The notes under the pieces: model-generated | Databases searched by the model: none | Seen by the model: only the letters and a program-made list of their open reading frames with translations | Told to the model about the DNA's origin: nothing | Position numbers and translations under genes: made by a program | Part shown: positions 32,684-45,621 of the stretch, piece by piece | Layout of the letters: every line of letters starts with the position of its first letter | Position numbering within the stretch: position 1 is the first letter of the stretch | From: Batillaria attramentaria | Lineage: Eukaryota; Mollusca; Gastropoda; Batillariidae | DNA length: 64,000 bases | Assembly: GCA_018292915.2 (NCBI GenBank) | Contig: JACVVK020000033.1 | Location: 92,501-156,500, forward strand | Reading direction: 5' to 3'

Positions 32684-32800
32684 CGTAGCAGAGGGACCCA
32701 TGCGTACAGTTCATCCTGTCTCTCCTCCTGACGAGTCGGCGTACGCCGAAAGCGGAGTCTCAGGCTGTCGTAAGGCACCATGGTCAGCTTGCTGCTGCTG
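32684..32800 (-). CDS. Large gene exon with a CAG-run acceptor
   Basis: Encodes SSSKLTMVPYDSLRLRF, then RRTPTRQEERQDELYAWV and PLLR; donor CTACG|GTGGGT, exit phase 2. To match the donor at 48,419 (phase 2) the acceptor must fall in the run gagcagcagcagcaag. Possible starts are 32,800, 32,797, 32,794 and 32,791, each changing the protein by one Ser. An upstream acceptor (cctccag, start 32,823) gives FPAVGKG first but needs a phase-0 partner. Arg/Glu-rich, basic; no known domain. Confidence 0.78.
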
Positions 32801-33268
32801 CTCCCTTTGCCGACGGCAGGGAACTGGAGGGTCATCCCTCAACCCAACGCATCAGGGCAAAAAAGCAGTTTCACACCGCTGAAAAGGAAACCCTTCCCCC
32901 AGATCCACGTCTTGTGCCTTGAGTATGCACAGATCAACTTGTTCGGCGGGTAAGTATTCAGCGTTGTTGGAAAGATCAGCGTGGACTTGAGTTTCTTTTC
33001 CTGTCCAGCCATACAATGGACATGCTTGCTAACAACGCTGAAAAGAGACTCATAGTGTACCACGATTTGTCTGTCAATAGGTACGTCCTAACTCCTCCTG
33101 CCACAGGCCAGTAACGAACTAAGCATGTCAGAAACAAACACAGGTTGAACACAGCGCTTCAAACGTTTGAAAAGAAACCTGGTCGGCATCTTCAAAATAC
33201 TCCAGGACAAGTCAAATCAAATCAACTGCGAAATCAACGCAGACAGAGACTCACCCTTCTGGGTAGAC

Positions 33269-33625
33269 CTAAACTTCTTCCTTCAGTGTAGACGTACACT
33301 TCTTCCTTCAGTGTAGACCTACAATTCTTCCTTCAGTGTAGACCTACAGAACGTCTTCCTTCTGTGTAATGCTACGGGGCTTCTTCTTTCAGCGAAAACC
33401 TACAGAGTTTCTTCCTTCAACGTAAACCTACATAACTTCTTCTTTCAGTGAAAACCTACAGAACGTCTTCTTTCATTGTAATTCTACTGAGCTTCTTCTT
33501 TTCGGTGAAAACTGACGAAGTCAGAGTTTCTTCCTTTGACGTAAACCCACAGAATTTCAACCTTCAGTGTAGACCTCCGGAACTTCTTCCTTCGGCGCAG
33601 CCCTACAGAGCTTCTTCTTTCCATC
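33269..33625. repeat. Minisatellite, ~27-33-bp unit
   Basis: About 12 degenerate copies of 'cttcttccttcagtgtagac' plus 'ctacagaa'. Units vary in length and in the middle bases (tgtagac, cgtaaac, gtgaaaac). Confidence 0.92.
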
Positions 33626-35363
33626 CGGTATGGACGAGAACGTAAACGCGTGGACCTAGCAGCATCGACGACTTTCAACGATTTTGCTGGAAGTCAAAGG
33701 CCACGTGTTATAAGCTTCTCAAGATCGGTGTAGACCTAAGCCTTCTGTTGGCCACCTCAAAATGACAGCTTTGGCGCTAATCTTATCGCTGTATGACAGC
33801 GTATGAACTGTTCGAGTGACTTATACGAATCGATATTGCTTTCGTGAAAAATGCGGCGAGAGACACTTCACCACGAATGCATTATACGGGTGTCTGTAAT
33901 CCTGTTACACGACAATGGGAACAGTACCTGACCAAAAGCCCCATCCTGCAGCGTCTATCGTAGTGTTACAAACGAACAACAGCTGGTTAGCGGCTTTTGT
34001 ACTTGGACAAAGGGGCAGGTATGGTCAATTTTTCTGGTAGTTCTGTTCTGCAAATTCACAGAAACAAAGAAAAACCCAAAGCCCACGATTCACATCCGAG
34101 TGAAAATCCTTTGGCACCTATGCAGTCACAAGACTTCACAAAAGACAAGCTTCTGTCCGTAGAAACACACACGCCAACACTTGCAGGAACTGTCAGGCTC
34201 AAGCTGAAGAGGCACAGAACTGGTGCACGGTGTGTGTGTAGAGCTAGCAGCTTCAATCGGTATTCCTCAGCGCTACTATCCAGTCTGCTGGCATCATTCT
34301 CTGCATGGTCTGATCCGATCTGATCCCTATTGATTTCCAGTACGTCTCAGGTGGAAATTGTCATAACTGGCGTCTCCGGCGCTCCTTGCTACACCATCTT
34401 GGTCCGCAGCCATACATACGAACAGACAGACAGAGAGCAGGAATGGCCGACATCCAATCTGTCATACTACACGGCAGTTGCAGCGCTCTGAAGAAAAAGA
34501 GTTCCATCGAAAATGACGATCACCTGGGGTACTGGAATTCTGCTGCCAGTGTGCTGCCTGGGAGGTCAATTGCAATCTTTCCGACCGGATGAATACTTAA
34601 CGATCCGACACCTTCTGTCAGCATGTGGAAGATGCTGTATCTCCATAGGTTCTGGCTCCGTCCCGGCCGCTTCAAAGACTGGAAGGGGACAAGCTGGCCG
34701 GAGTACGTCATCGAAAGCCAATAACTGGACAGACTCGGCAAACAGCACTCTATCTCCACATGCAAATGTTTTGAGGCAAACACAGCATGCGTGCATGCAT
34801 TTTTCATGAAATCCACCAGTGGAGGCCCTGGAAATCTCCCGTCTTCTCCGAGTGTGCTGCAGTCCCTAGAGTCCTGGCACGAACCTCACGTCACAGAAAA
34901 ACAAATTCACCCATGCCATCAAAGCCCGTAATTGCCCACGAGCTAATTACCTTTGCCTTAGTACTCCTTACCACGATAGCCTCTTCTCACGTTTCAGGCT
35001 CTCCGTTGCAGACGACTAGACTTATATACCGCAGGAAAGCAAAGTCAGTTGATCGGGTCTCCGACCGGAGCAATTTGTTCCCATACATCATCGATGTATG
35101 AGAAACAATCCTGTCAAAGGCAACAATGTGACAGGGATTATCCTGCCTGACTAGTGCGCGGTTTTGTGAGGAAGGCTGCGGCCGAGAAAACTCATTAACT
35201 TCAAAGAAACCGCTAGCCGGTCCTGGCATGGGCCGTTTATGCGAGGAACACCTTAAGCATAACGCCCGTCCAATCGCCAGCTTTCGCTCAAGGACCGGTG
35301 TCATGAAGCTGCTGGATCCCCTGTGTCCAGTCGGCTACTTGATCCATTACCTTTGTTACTAGC

Positions 35364-35370
35364 ACGCGCG

Positions 35371-35438
<68 letters not shown>
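35364..35438. repeat. (CG)n(CA)n microsatellite
   Basis: Short CG run then about 30 CA units. Confidence 0.96.
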
Positions 35439-35441
<3 letters not shown>

Positions 35442-35598
35442 GCGCGCACGGGTGCGAGTCTGTCGACTCCACATTGTCTCACAGCTGTTTAATTCAGGTG
35501 TTGGAAGCAATTTTACGAATGTGACTGTTCCCTAAATTTTTACATTTTGGTTTGTTTGCTTTTGATTGCTTTTTGTTTGGGTTTAGTTTGTTCGTTCT

Positions 35599-35599
<1 letters not shown>

Positions 35600-35663
<64 letters not shown>
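35600..35663. repeat. (GT)n microsatellite
   Basis: About 31 GT units; with the CA block 160 bp upstream it forms an inverted pair. Confidence 0.96.
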
Positions 35664-35665
<2 letters not shown>

Positions 35666-38009
35666 GTTCGTGGTGGTGGTGAGGTTTTTCTTGCTTTATT
35701 CGTTTCTTTGTTTCTTTGGGGCTAGGGGGTGTTGTTCTTTTTTTATTTTTAAAACACTGACTGACTTTTGACTAGTCACAGGTACTGGACCCAGGGAGCC
35801 CGTTGCAGGGGACTCAAACAGCTACACGACACCGGCACGCAAGAGAGAGAGAGAGAGGACCAGTGTGTGCCCCATGGGTCGGTCGATGCCCAATCAATAA
35901 ACAATTATTATCGATAGCCGCATGCCGTGTGGACAAGAGAGTGCGGGGCCAGGTTACAAAACCAGGGATGGAGAATTCCTCTGTAGCCATCCAGCGCTCA
36001 TGTCACCTGACGCCTCACGTGAGTGAACCAATCATCCCGCATGATCGAACGCCGAGTGCCTGGCGCATCAAATCCCGTTTAGGTCCACAGCAGCCTGTGG
36101 AAATTAATGGCAACAATCTTTTCGTTTGATCACAAAGCCCTTCACGGCGTCACACAATCCTCTCATTTCATCACACGGCCTTTTCATTTTCATTTCGTCA
36201 TCCTAGTGGGATGAATGCTCCTCCCCCTCTTTTTTTTTCTGTCCGCGATTTTGCGAAACTAGGCAAGTGGAAACCGTAATGAGAAATGGGATTTGCTGCA
36301 AAGTTAATAACGTTAAACAACCCAATAAAAAAAATCTGAAAACCCGCTAGTGTCCTGGTTTGGATTATACGGAATTCGGCACAACTGATTGTTGTTAGGC
36401 GGGAAGAAGTAAACTGGGTCTTTTTCAAAATAAATAACAATTCTTTGTTGTTAATTTCATGACAGTACGTGGCCTTACCTGACCTACTTCAATCTTGATC
36501 GTCTGTGTTAGCGTACACTAGGCAATTCAATTCTTACATCCCTCAAAGTGTTTTCGATGAAAAAAGTCGTTATCACTCAGGCAAGGACTTTTCTTGATCA
36601 GACACGCTGAGACTTTACACGAAACTACCAATTAAGTCCCAAGATTCAATAGTCCCCGTCAGCTACCGACCTCCATGAAATCTAAACAGAATTGACTGTC
36701 TTTTTCTACTTTTTACGACGGACATTCGGACAACCCAAGAGGACATAAGGTTGTAATTTTAGTGGTGAGTACATAATGCAAGCAAATATGTTAGAAATGC
36801 AAGTGTATAGTAGTTTGGTCGTGGTACGTGTACCTTCAGAGAGAGAGAGAGAGAGAAGGGGAAGGCAGAGACAGAGGGAGTCTAAATACGATACATCCAT
36901 CTGATGGCGCAATTTGAAGTTCGTTCATTGCAATGTTTCAATGCTTATACTCTCTTGAAGTCAAATACTGCTTCAAATGCCTGTAGCTCTTCTATCGCAA
37001 AACACCAACCCAAATGCCAACTGTCATTCAGAAGAATATCAGCCAAATATATTTAATGCCCACAGAAAGTGGGTGCTCGTGCCAAAAGAATCGCTAGAAC
37101 TAAAATGCCCACGGAAAGTGAGTGCTCATGTCAAAAGAACCGCTAGAAGTAAAGTGCAGTGTTCCCCTCGCCCTGTCGACACACTTTTCGGCTGCACAAA
37201 GGAGAGTGAAACAGAGCACTATAGATTTCCACAGACTGCTACAAGTCCTTTCAGGTCTGTACAAAATATTTACTGGCATGCCTACAAAGTAATATTGGCA
37301 ACAGGTCTGAAACAGAAACGACAGACTGCTCTCCGGGTCCACAGTTTGAGACCTTTACGTTGCCATTTTAAAAAACCTGAGTGTGAGTATGAATGTTGCT
37401 GCGTGCTCAAAAACAGCGTTGCAATTAAAGACTAGCTTTAACCAAACCGACAAAAAGCGTTGAAAACGGATCGGTTTGCCGCTAGAAATATTTTATCAGT
37501 CTCATTGCAATCGACTGCTGTCAGTTTATCGACCCAAACCAACCACCTCTAGTAATAACACTGCCAAACTGAAGAGTTCCAAGTTACATTTTCTTAACGC
37601 ACACAATCACACACAGTATATAATTATAATGCAATTCAAAGTTTACTATAAAGACATTTTGGTGACTAGCAGCAACATTCAGATGTCCAGTAGTGTACAC
37701 TTCCCTCTCTAAGTTCAGTGTTGCAAATGCTGATAGAAGACAGAGAGACGACCGTGCACAGAGCACCCAGTAACAGAGATCACGTGACACCAACGATAAG
37801 CATAGCCTAGCAATGGCATGTTTGTCAGAGAGGTGTGAGTAATGAAAGGTAGCTTTCGCGTCACTGCTGACTAATGAAACGTTGATTTAGTGCGCTTTCG
37901 TCAAGGTGTAAGCACACAAAGTGGAAATGGCGTGACCGGTTTCGCTCGTGAGTGAACTCGCTGCTTCTGCAATTAAGTCTCGTTTCCCATGGACACTGAG
38001 CGCACCGGC

Positions 38010-38043
38010 CGGTTTTGTTGTTGTTCTTGTTGTTGTTGTTGTT

Positions 38044-38079
<36 letters not shown>

Positions 38080-38339
38080 TGTGTTTTCGGGTTTGGGGGT
38101 TTTTGTTTGTTTGTTTGTTTGGGGGTTTTTTTGTTTGGTTTTTTGTTGTTGTTTTTTTGGGTTTTGTTTGTTTTGTTTTTTTGGTTTTTTTTGTTTTTTT
38201 TTTGGGGGGGGGGGGGGGGGGCGGGGTTGGTTGGTTGGTTGTTGCTGATGTTGTTTGGGTTTTTTTGCACTGTTTGTTTGTGCGTTTATCTTTTGGGCGT
38301 TTATTTGGTGTTTCTTCTTTGTTTGTTTTGGGTGTTTTT

Positions 38340-38415
<76 letters not shown>

Positions 38416-38650
38416 GGTGTTGGTGTGTGTGGTGGTGGTGGTGGGTGGTGGTGGTGGTGGTGGTGGGTGGTGGTGGGTGTTGTTGTTGTTGTTGTTGTTT
38501 GCTTGTTTTTTGTTGTTGGTGGTGTTTTTTTTTCCTGAGGGGTTGGGGGAACGGTGGGGGGGGGGGAGGGGTTGCGATTTCTGTTGTTGTTGCCACTGCT
38601 GTTGTTGTTGTGTCGTTTTAGTTTTGTTTTGCTCTCGTTTCTTTTAACAT
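38010..38650. repeat. G/T-only low-complexity block
   Basis: About 640 bp with very few A or C on the plus strand. It includes (TTG)n, (TTTC)10 at 38,043-38,082, an uninterrupted G18-19 run at about 38,203-38,221, (GT)n at 38,340-38,414 and (GGT)n at 38,430-38,480. All reading frames stay open, which explains long Cys/Val/Phe/Trp-rich frames here. Confidence 0.95.
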
Positions 38651-40552
38651 TACAAGGTAACAGTGGTCACTAGACAGGCGCATCGTGCAGTCGGAATTCA
38701 ATGTGACGTGCAGCACTGTAACGGAACACATGACTGCGCGCTAAAGAACACCAGCCACTGCGCTAATGGAGACAGGCTATCCTGCTAACAGCGCCGATCA
38801 ATATGCTGAAAATTCTATTGACTGTGTAACAACGTAGTGATGCATAATTCAATATCATTCTCAAGTCGAAGTGGCAGCGTAGAATTTGTTATGATTTACA
38901 CTCCAAAGGGTGGATGTAGATAGGTTTATATACGAAGAGTGGTTATTAGGTGTCTTCCACCCAGACTCCAGTTGGCCAAGAGATGGTTTAACGGAAAGCC
39001 AGCAATCCCTGCCCCATAAACAAAATCGTAGAAAGAGTCAGATCCCACTCCAACAGGCAAACGGATTACAGCATCAGATCCCCAAAAATAACCTCAAAAT
39101 ATAAACAATTTCGCACAGAGACAGAAACCACGCAAAAGGTTCATACTTACGAACACCAGTAGCTTATCTCCGCCAAGACCAAATGAATAAAAATGTTAAA
39201 CAATTTTTTTAAGGCATGTCATATTTATATAGGCGTAGAAAAATAACGACCAATCTGCTGTCATTTCGCCACCAATATATCTATCGAGTGACAGGTAATA
39301 TACACACAGGGCAGGTCACGGTGCCCGGTGGAAATCCGCTGTGCTTATCCAGAACGTTTAGTTTGTTGCCGTATTTTATACGTCGCTTATAAAGAAGCAA
39401 CGCATATGCGCGTAAAAGGCCTACTCAAGTTTTGCCATCGTAAAACCTGAGCCGTAGAGAGGACATGCCTCAAGAAACTTGAAAAAAAAAAGAGAGAGAG
39501 AAAGAAAAAAACGTGCACGAAAACAACATTTGACTACTGAAATGGATCGAAAGCACACAAGTTGTATAACGTCAACGTTGAACATTAACTCTGTTGCTTG
39601 CTAGAATACAGAAGCACGCACAGGATTCGACATGACCACAAACTGCTAAAGGAAACCTAACTTTATTTTTTGGCAAATAAAATATAGTTTCACATTCGGT
39701 CAGTAATGGCTGAACGAAACAAGGTGAGATCACCCCAAAATTGGAGATGGGGATGGCGACGGCGACGGGGGGAGGGGGCATCAGGGTGGGTTACAGGAGG
39801 AAGCCTGTACTGTTCGAAATACATTCGGGAAAATGTTTCAGTATACTGAAGAAGATGCATGCAAATTTACGTACCTTCGAGCTGCGGACCAGACGCTGTT
39901 CCTTCAATGTTTTTTTAATGTCAAAAGGGCATGGGTCTTTTTTTTCTTTTTTTTTACTTCGGTTTTAGAATGTAAGGCGCCTAGAACTCGCCTCCCGGGG
40001 ATAGGCGCCCTGTTATTATTATTATTATTACTGTTGTTTCTAAATCTTTAGCAGATCACCTTTGCACCTCGCAGTTCACTAATTAGTATTACTATACCAA
40101 CTACCACTTGAAACGAGTATTGCTGGACGCTGCACCTAAAATTGTCATCTTGCTCTTGAAGCTCACTGGACAATAGCTTGATGGATTGCTCTGCTGCCGA
40201 ACCCACCTCACGCTAGCTTGCCGTGTTCGACATGAATCTCAAAGAAAACACAAGATGATTAATCCGTTTACCAGCTTGTCAAGTACAATCGACCGCAGCT
40301 TAGTAGCCTCAGCTATTCCTGGCACAAGCGCCGATGAAACGGAAATCTCATTCGATGAATTGGCTTTCAGTCCCCCCCCCCCCCTCCGCCAACCGAGGAT
40401 GCAGGTGCATTATTTGAACAAAAAGTAAAACATTTTAGAGTTCAACTGAATTAATTTAGGGTTTAGGTATCATGATCTGAAACGAGGGTGGGTACCTTAA
40501 AGACATCATATGCTCATGAGGACGAGCTGACCGTGCGTTGTATCATACATTT

Positions 40553-40554
<2 letters not shown>

Positions 40555-40630
<76 letters not shown>
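40555..40630. repeat. (GT)n microsatellite
   Basis: About 38 GT units directly upstream of dispersed repeat copy A (40,661). Confidence 0.96.
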
Positions 40631-40632
<2 letters not shown>

Positions 40633-40660
40633 GGTTGTATTTGTGTGTGTTGTTTGTTTG

Positions 40661-40773
40661 CGCTGAAAATTATTTACCGTGGTTTCAGATGGTGGTAAGT
40701 CTCAGCGCTAGGCCTCGTATTCGGTTCTTCTTACTCAGGTTGCTAAGTATCAATATCCTCCCTAATTATACAT
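40661..40773 (+). repeat. Dispersed repeat, copy A
   Basis: Matches 45,486-45,621 over 'cgctgaaaattat', 'taccgtggtttca', 'tggtaagtctcagcgctagg' and 'cctccctaattatacat', with about 20 bp fewer in the middle. Both copies follow a (GT)n tract. Confidence 0.92.
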
Positions 40774-42649
40774 CGCTGAATCAGTACCAATTATGGAATT
40801 ATGGCATAAACACGCCAATCAAGCCAAATGTTTGGAGGGAAATCAATAATCCTCTAGTGCACTTCACTCCACTGCTGGAGAGGCTGAAGTACCTGGGCCA
40901 GCATTACGTTACCTGTGCTTTGACGCAAGCGACTAAAATGTTAGTTGTTGCAATGTTTGTACTTACGAGGTTTGGAAAGGCGGTATCCAGTAGTCATTGT
41001 ACAACCCCAGGCGTGCCGACTCGCGGAAACGTGTCCGAATTTCTACCATTTTCCTCCTGAACTTGGCCACGTAGTCCGGAAACGACATACTCTCTCGCTA
41101 GTGAACATGCTTCGGTTATCTCCAAGACAACTAGCGACAGTTTTGTTGGTTGAGCGCCGGAGATTGATTTTCCGACATCCACTGCCGTTTCAGCTTCAGT
41201 CCAGAATCGCTTTGGCATGAAAGTTTAATCCAGCAATTTGTCCCCTGTCACTCGCAATGTCTCTTCCCGCTCAAAGTCCTTAGTGCCACTGCCGGGAGGA
41301 TAGGTTGGTCCGCTTGAAAACTTCAAAAACCGAAATGGTTGATTTATGATCGGGGCACATAAAATACGCTTAGCCCGACCATTTCAATGTTCATTCTTCA
41401 AGGGTGTTGTTAGGTCTTCCAAAGGCAATCTTTCAACACTGAAAGACCGCAACCCCCGGTCGCTGTGCACACAAAGAAGAAAAGGTCGATTGTCAGTCGG
41501 TACCATTGGTCCTGGGGATTATTTGTACATGATACGCAGTCATCGAACAGTCGCTGGTTCGTCCAGCCGTGAAATGTCTATGCCGTCATTTGCTCCATAT
41601 CCTTTCACGGTGTATCCAGTCAGACAAAACAGCGCGTATATCTGAATAAACCCAGCACTCGACGACGGGAAGGCTGGAGGTGCTACAAGCTGAAAGCTCA
41701 AGTAAACCGTGTGGGGGTTCCAGCGAGTGCGTTTTTGCGTTTGCACTCGGCCGATCAGATGTGGCCAGGCATGACCTCGGCGATATTAAATGAACGAGAA
41801 ATTCATGGCGCCTTAGTACCGACGATCCCCCCTTAAATGGCTTTGCCGACAAGGGGTCGAAACGAGTCTATCGGCAGAAGAATACATGAGTGGCAAGTTT
41901 CCATCAGGCCCCTCTCTATCGATTCCATAATCAAAACCTCCGGCTATCAGTAGCCAGGGGATACGGAAGGGCACAATAGTGCAGGATTCAGCACTAATAC
42001 TTTCCACTGTCCGCCAGAAAGGAGAAGTAAATCCGTCCAAAGTCGACCCCCCTGGGCACACGGGGCGCTTTGCCGCAGAGCCTGTCCAGGGTCTGGTCTC
42101 ACCTGGCAAAGACTGAAAGTCAAGCACTGGGCAGGAAATTGGAGGGAACTGAGCTGACTCGGCCAGGGTTATTATGAACACAGGACCGGAGGACGCAGGG
42201 GACCTTTTCCGACATGCCTCCCCGCACTCTTTCAAAACGGCATTAAAGGGGAGGAATAGATTAGGCGTTAATTTTTGTGTTCAGCCGGGCGCGAAAATAA
42301 TGATCAACATATGTCCTGGCCTTGGAGCCTTTGTTTGCAGTTACTCAAAGCCGGCTGAAATCCCAGGAAAAACAGTGGCCCAATTCCTTCTTCGCACACC
42401 TTTTGTGGCAGGAGGACCAATTTACTCGCTCTCCGGCCGGCGAGCACTGTTGTGTTTGTGGTTGTTGATTCAACGTAGCCACAGCTCAATGCAAAAAGGA
42501 TAAAATATCACAAGCGGAGTCTGAAAACAACGTGCAGTGGTGCAGACATAACGGGCGGTTTACTGGAGGTTCTGTTACACTGTCCCTCGTGTCGGCCGGT
42601 CCATTAAACACCTAAAGAACACGCACTTCCCACACATGAAGCACCCGTG

Positions 42650-43320
42650 GCCAAGTTGCCTATAGAGTTCTGAAGGTACTGCTGCAGGTAGGAAGCGGTG
42701 AAAAGGCCGAGGAAAATTCATCACAAATGTTCATGAGACACCTTGGCTTGCTTCTAGCGTTCTGAACACACTGTCCTAATTTCAAACGATGAAAACGCCG
42801 AAACAACACACAAAAACTCTACACCTGTGTTTAATAAAAATGCTTGGTTTGTTTTTAGCGCTGTTAACACATTGTCGTTGTTGCAGAGTGAAAAGGCCAA
42901 AACAAAAACCAATGTCCATCAGATGCAATACCTTGGCTTGCTTCTAGCTTTTCAGATGCATTGTCGTAGGTTCAATCGTTGAAAAAGCCGGAAGAACACG
43001 CGCAAAAACAACATTGTTCATCAAACACCAATGTTCATCAAAATGAAGTACCTTGGCTCGTCTGTAGCGCTATGGCCGCACTTTCGTAGTTCCAAGTGAT
43101 GAAAAGAGCCGAAGCAACACATTCATATATAAAGTCTACACCAACGTTCATCAAACACTTTGGCTGGTCTCTAGCGTTCTGAACGCAGTGTCGCAGGTTT
43201 CAAGCGGTGAAACAGTCGAAACACCACCAAAATCCGTTACACTACTGCTCCATACTACTGCTTCTAGCGTTCTGAACGCACTGTAGTAGTTTCAAGCGGT
43301 GAAAAAGCCGTATAAAAAGA
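42650..43320. repeat. Satellite-like array, ~105-bp unit, 6-7 degenerate copies
   Basis: Units carry 'ccttggcttgcttctagcg', 'ttctgaacgcactgt', 'tttcaagcggtgaaaa' and 'gttcatcaaacac'. Landmarks fall at about 42,741, 42,842, 42,931, 43,051, 43,158 and 43,255. Confidence 0.88.
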
Positions 43321-45039
43321 AAGGTTCCTCTATCTACACCAGTGTTAATCAAACGTCAAGAGTCAAAATCTTCCAAGAGATAAGCCGACACTAGGCTGCT
43401 GCATAAGCCGACACTAGGCTGATGTATATGCGAGATAGACCAGCCCTCAGACAATCATGTTCACGTCCCCCCATGCGGTGTATCACGGCTACGTAGCACT
43501 TGAGCTGAACGTTAACGACCTCCTTCTTCAATAGCCAATAATGAGCGCACGCAATTCACGTCACCAACAGCACGTCCATCGCCTCGTGAAAGCCAGCAGC
43601 TTCTGGTGTAATGGACACAAGACAGCATGTGGTTTACGACGGTTCATGATCGGAGCTTGTGTGTGGAGATTGCTGAACCAACAGCATATTCTTTTCTGGA
43701 GAGTGGCGGAGAGGCGGAGATCGCTTTTGGCTTGAGTATCATGACAACGTCACACGCACAATCAACACGCACAATCAGCGTTATGTGCCTCTGTATGTGG
43801 CGACCTTAATGGAAACAAGGCAGGTGAGTGTGCAGGACTAGGGAAGGAAGTGGTGGTGGTGGGGGGGGGGGGGTAAGGGGAGAGGGAGAGAGGCAGTCAG
43901 CGGCAGTCAATCATGTACTCGTATGACACTGACTCAAGAGGTTCCATTAAATCATGTCAATATATGCAGAAAGCGCAATGTGTGGTATTGCGCAGGGATC
44001 CATGCAGTCACTCAGTGCGACGTAGGGAGAGACCCGATCAATTGATGATATTTGATCAAACGAAGTTTTGTGGTTTTGTCCTAGTACAATAGAGAATCAG
44101 CATGCCCCCCTCCCCCCCCCCCCCACACACACAAGCAAGCTTTTTTCCTGGTTTGGTGGATCGAAGCCGGATTCCTTTCATCTGTGAAGATCGTCGATCT
44201 CTCATCAGACAGGCCAACATACTACTGGCACTTATCAGACGTTAAAACACGGGGACAGCCAATACCGAACGGTACATGAAGCAACGTTCGTCTATTTGAC
44301 GAACGTAAAATCAGATCATGGCCGAGCAATGTTTCTCTTTCACGCGAACCAAATGCACCCGAAAGTCGTACGGTGGCTCAAGAAAAAGGTATACCGTCAA
44401 ATCACCCGGCAAACAACTGGTGGCTAAATTAAATTTCCCACATCATTCTTACCGGAAACTAAACGGTGTCCTTTCAAGCAAGCTTACAGTTTCAGACAAG
44501 CCGAAAAGCAAGTACTGCTGAAAGTCACAAAAAAGCATTTTTATTTAACTCAGTTCCCACCAAGTAAGTCTGGGATTGTGCAGGTGGCCTCACAAAAAAA
44601 TAATAATTCTACATGGACTTAAATTTGGCTCAGTGGGAGTGTTGCACTTTGATTATACTCGTGTTTGCTACAAAAAGCACCGTTAAGGAACCGTACATCT
44701 TGCCTGTATTTCGCATACACGGCCAAACCCGAAAAAGAGTTTAAAACGTGGGATACTCGTGCGTGGTACGAAATGTTACAGAGTTACATCACCAGGAATG
44801 CCAAGGTGGCTGTGTAAAATACAGTCTGACTAGCTTGGATCAAATGTGACCACCGTAATTACTCATACTGGTGGGTACATTTCTCGTCAAGTTTTAAACG
44901 CTTGAACAGACAGAACAATAGGTCGTGGGCAAAGGAATGTGAGAGATCCAGTTTCAAATAAATATGCACACAGAACCCGCGTGACGCTTCAGATCACGGG
45001 TCACGAGGGTGTACAGCAAATGGTCCGTGCGTGTCCAAA

Positions 45040-45228
45040 AGGTTGGCTGGTTGTTTGTTGGGGTTTAACGTCCTTTTCCAACAAACACGGCTGATATGAA
45101 AGACGGGGCCGGCAACGAAGAAAAGCCATCACAAATATGTGTTTGGCTCGAAGCCGAGATTCGAACTCACGACCCGAGCACTGAACTGAAAGTCCAACGC
45201 TCTACCCTCTTGGCAAAATCGGCTCCCC
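45040..45228 (-). mobile_element. tRNA-derived SINE
   Basis: Minus copy with tail 'gtttaacgtccttttcc', body 'agacggggc' and head 'gattcgaactcacgacccg'. About 8-12 bp longer than other copies because of small insertions. Confidence 0.88.
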
Positions 45229-45382
45229 GAATCGAAAAGACAAACTGCATGAATACGGCAAGGTTTAGCATTCTGCACGGGAGGTCTGATCATTCTCCCT
45301 GCAGATGCAGTTACGCCGCTCCTGCTCATATTTCACAGTGTGGGTGGGCAGTAATAGTTTCTGAGGTCAGAGAACAAGCGAC

Positions 45383-45385
<3 letters not shown>

Positions 45386-45464
<79 letters not shown>

Positions 45465-45470
45465 CGCGCG
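45386..45470. repeat. (GT)n(GC)n microsatellite
   Basis: About 34 GT units then a GC run, just upstream of dispersed repeat copy B. Confidence 0.97.
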
Positions 45471-45485
45471 TTGACTGTATGCCTG

Positions 45486-45621
45486 CGCTGAAAATTATCT
45501 ACCGTGGTTTCATATGCTGGTAAGTCTCAGCGCTAGGCCTCACACTCTGTTCGTCTTACTCAGGCTCATACTTTCGACTTACTCAGGTGGCAAAGTATCA
45601 CTATCCTCCCTAATTATACAT
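45486..45621 (+). repeat. Dispersed repeat, copy B
   Basis: See copy A at 40,661. The extra middle segment is a local duplication of 'cttactcagg'. Confidence 0.92.

Noticed and set aside
37887..38650. Long frames of Cys/Val/Phe/Trp or Lys/Asn/Thr residues
   Set aside because: Purely a result of G/T-only composition.
41813..42235. 140-codon minus-strand open frame
   Set aside because: No motif, no good splice sites at the edges and no phase fit with the flanking exons of the large gene; kept only as unassigned.
44318..44521. 67-codon plus-strand frame with good ATG context and basic composition
   Set aside because: No splice or homology support; could be chance.
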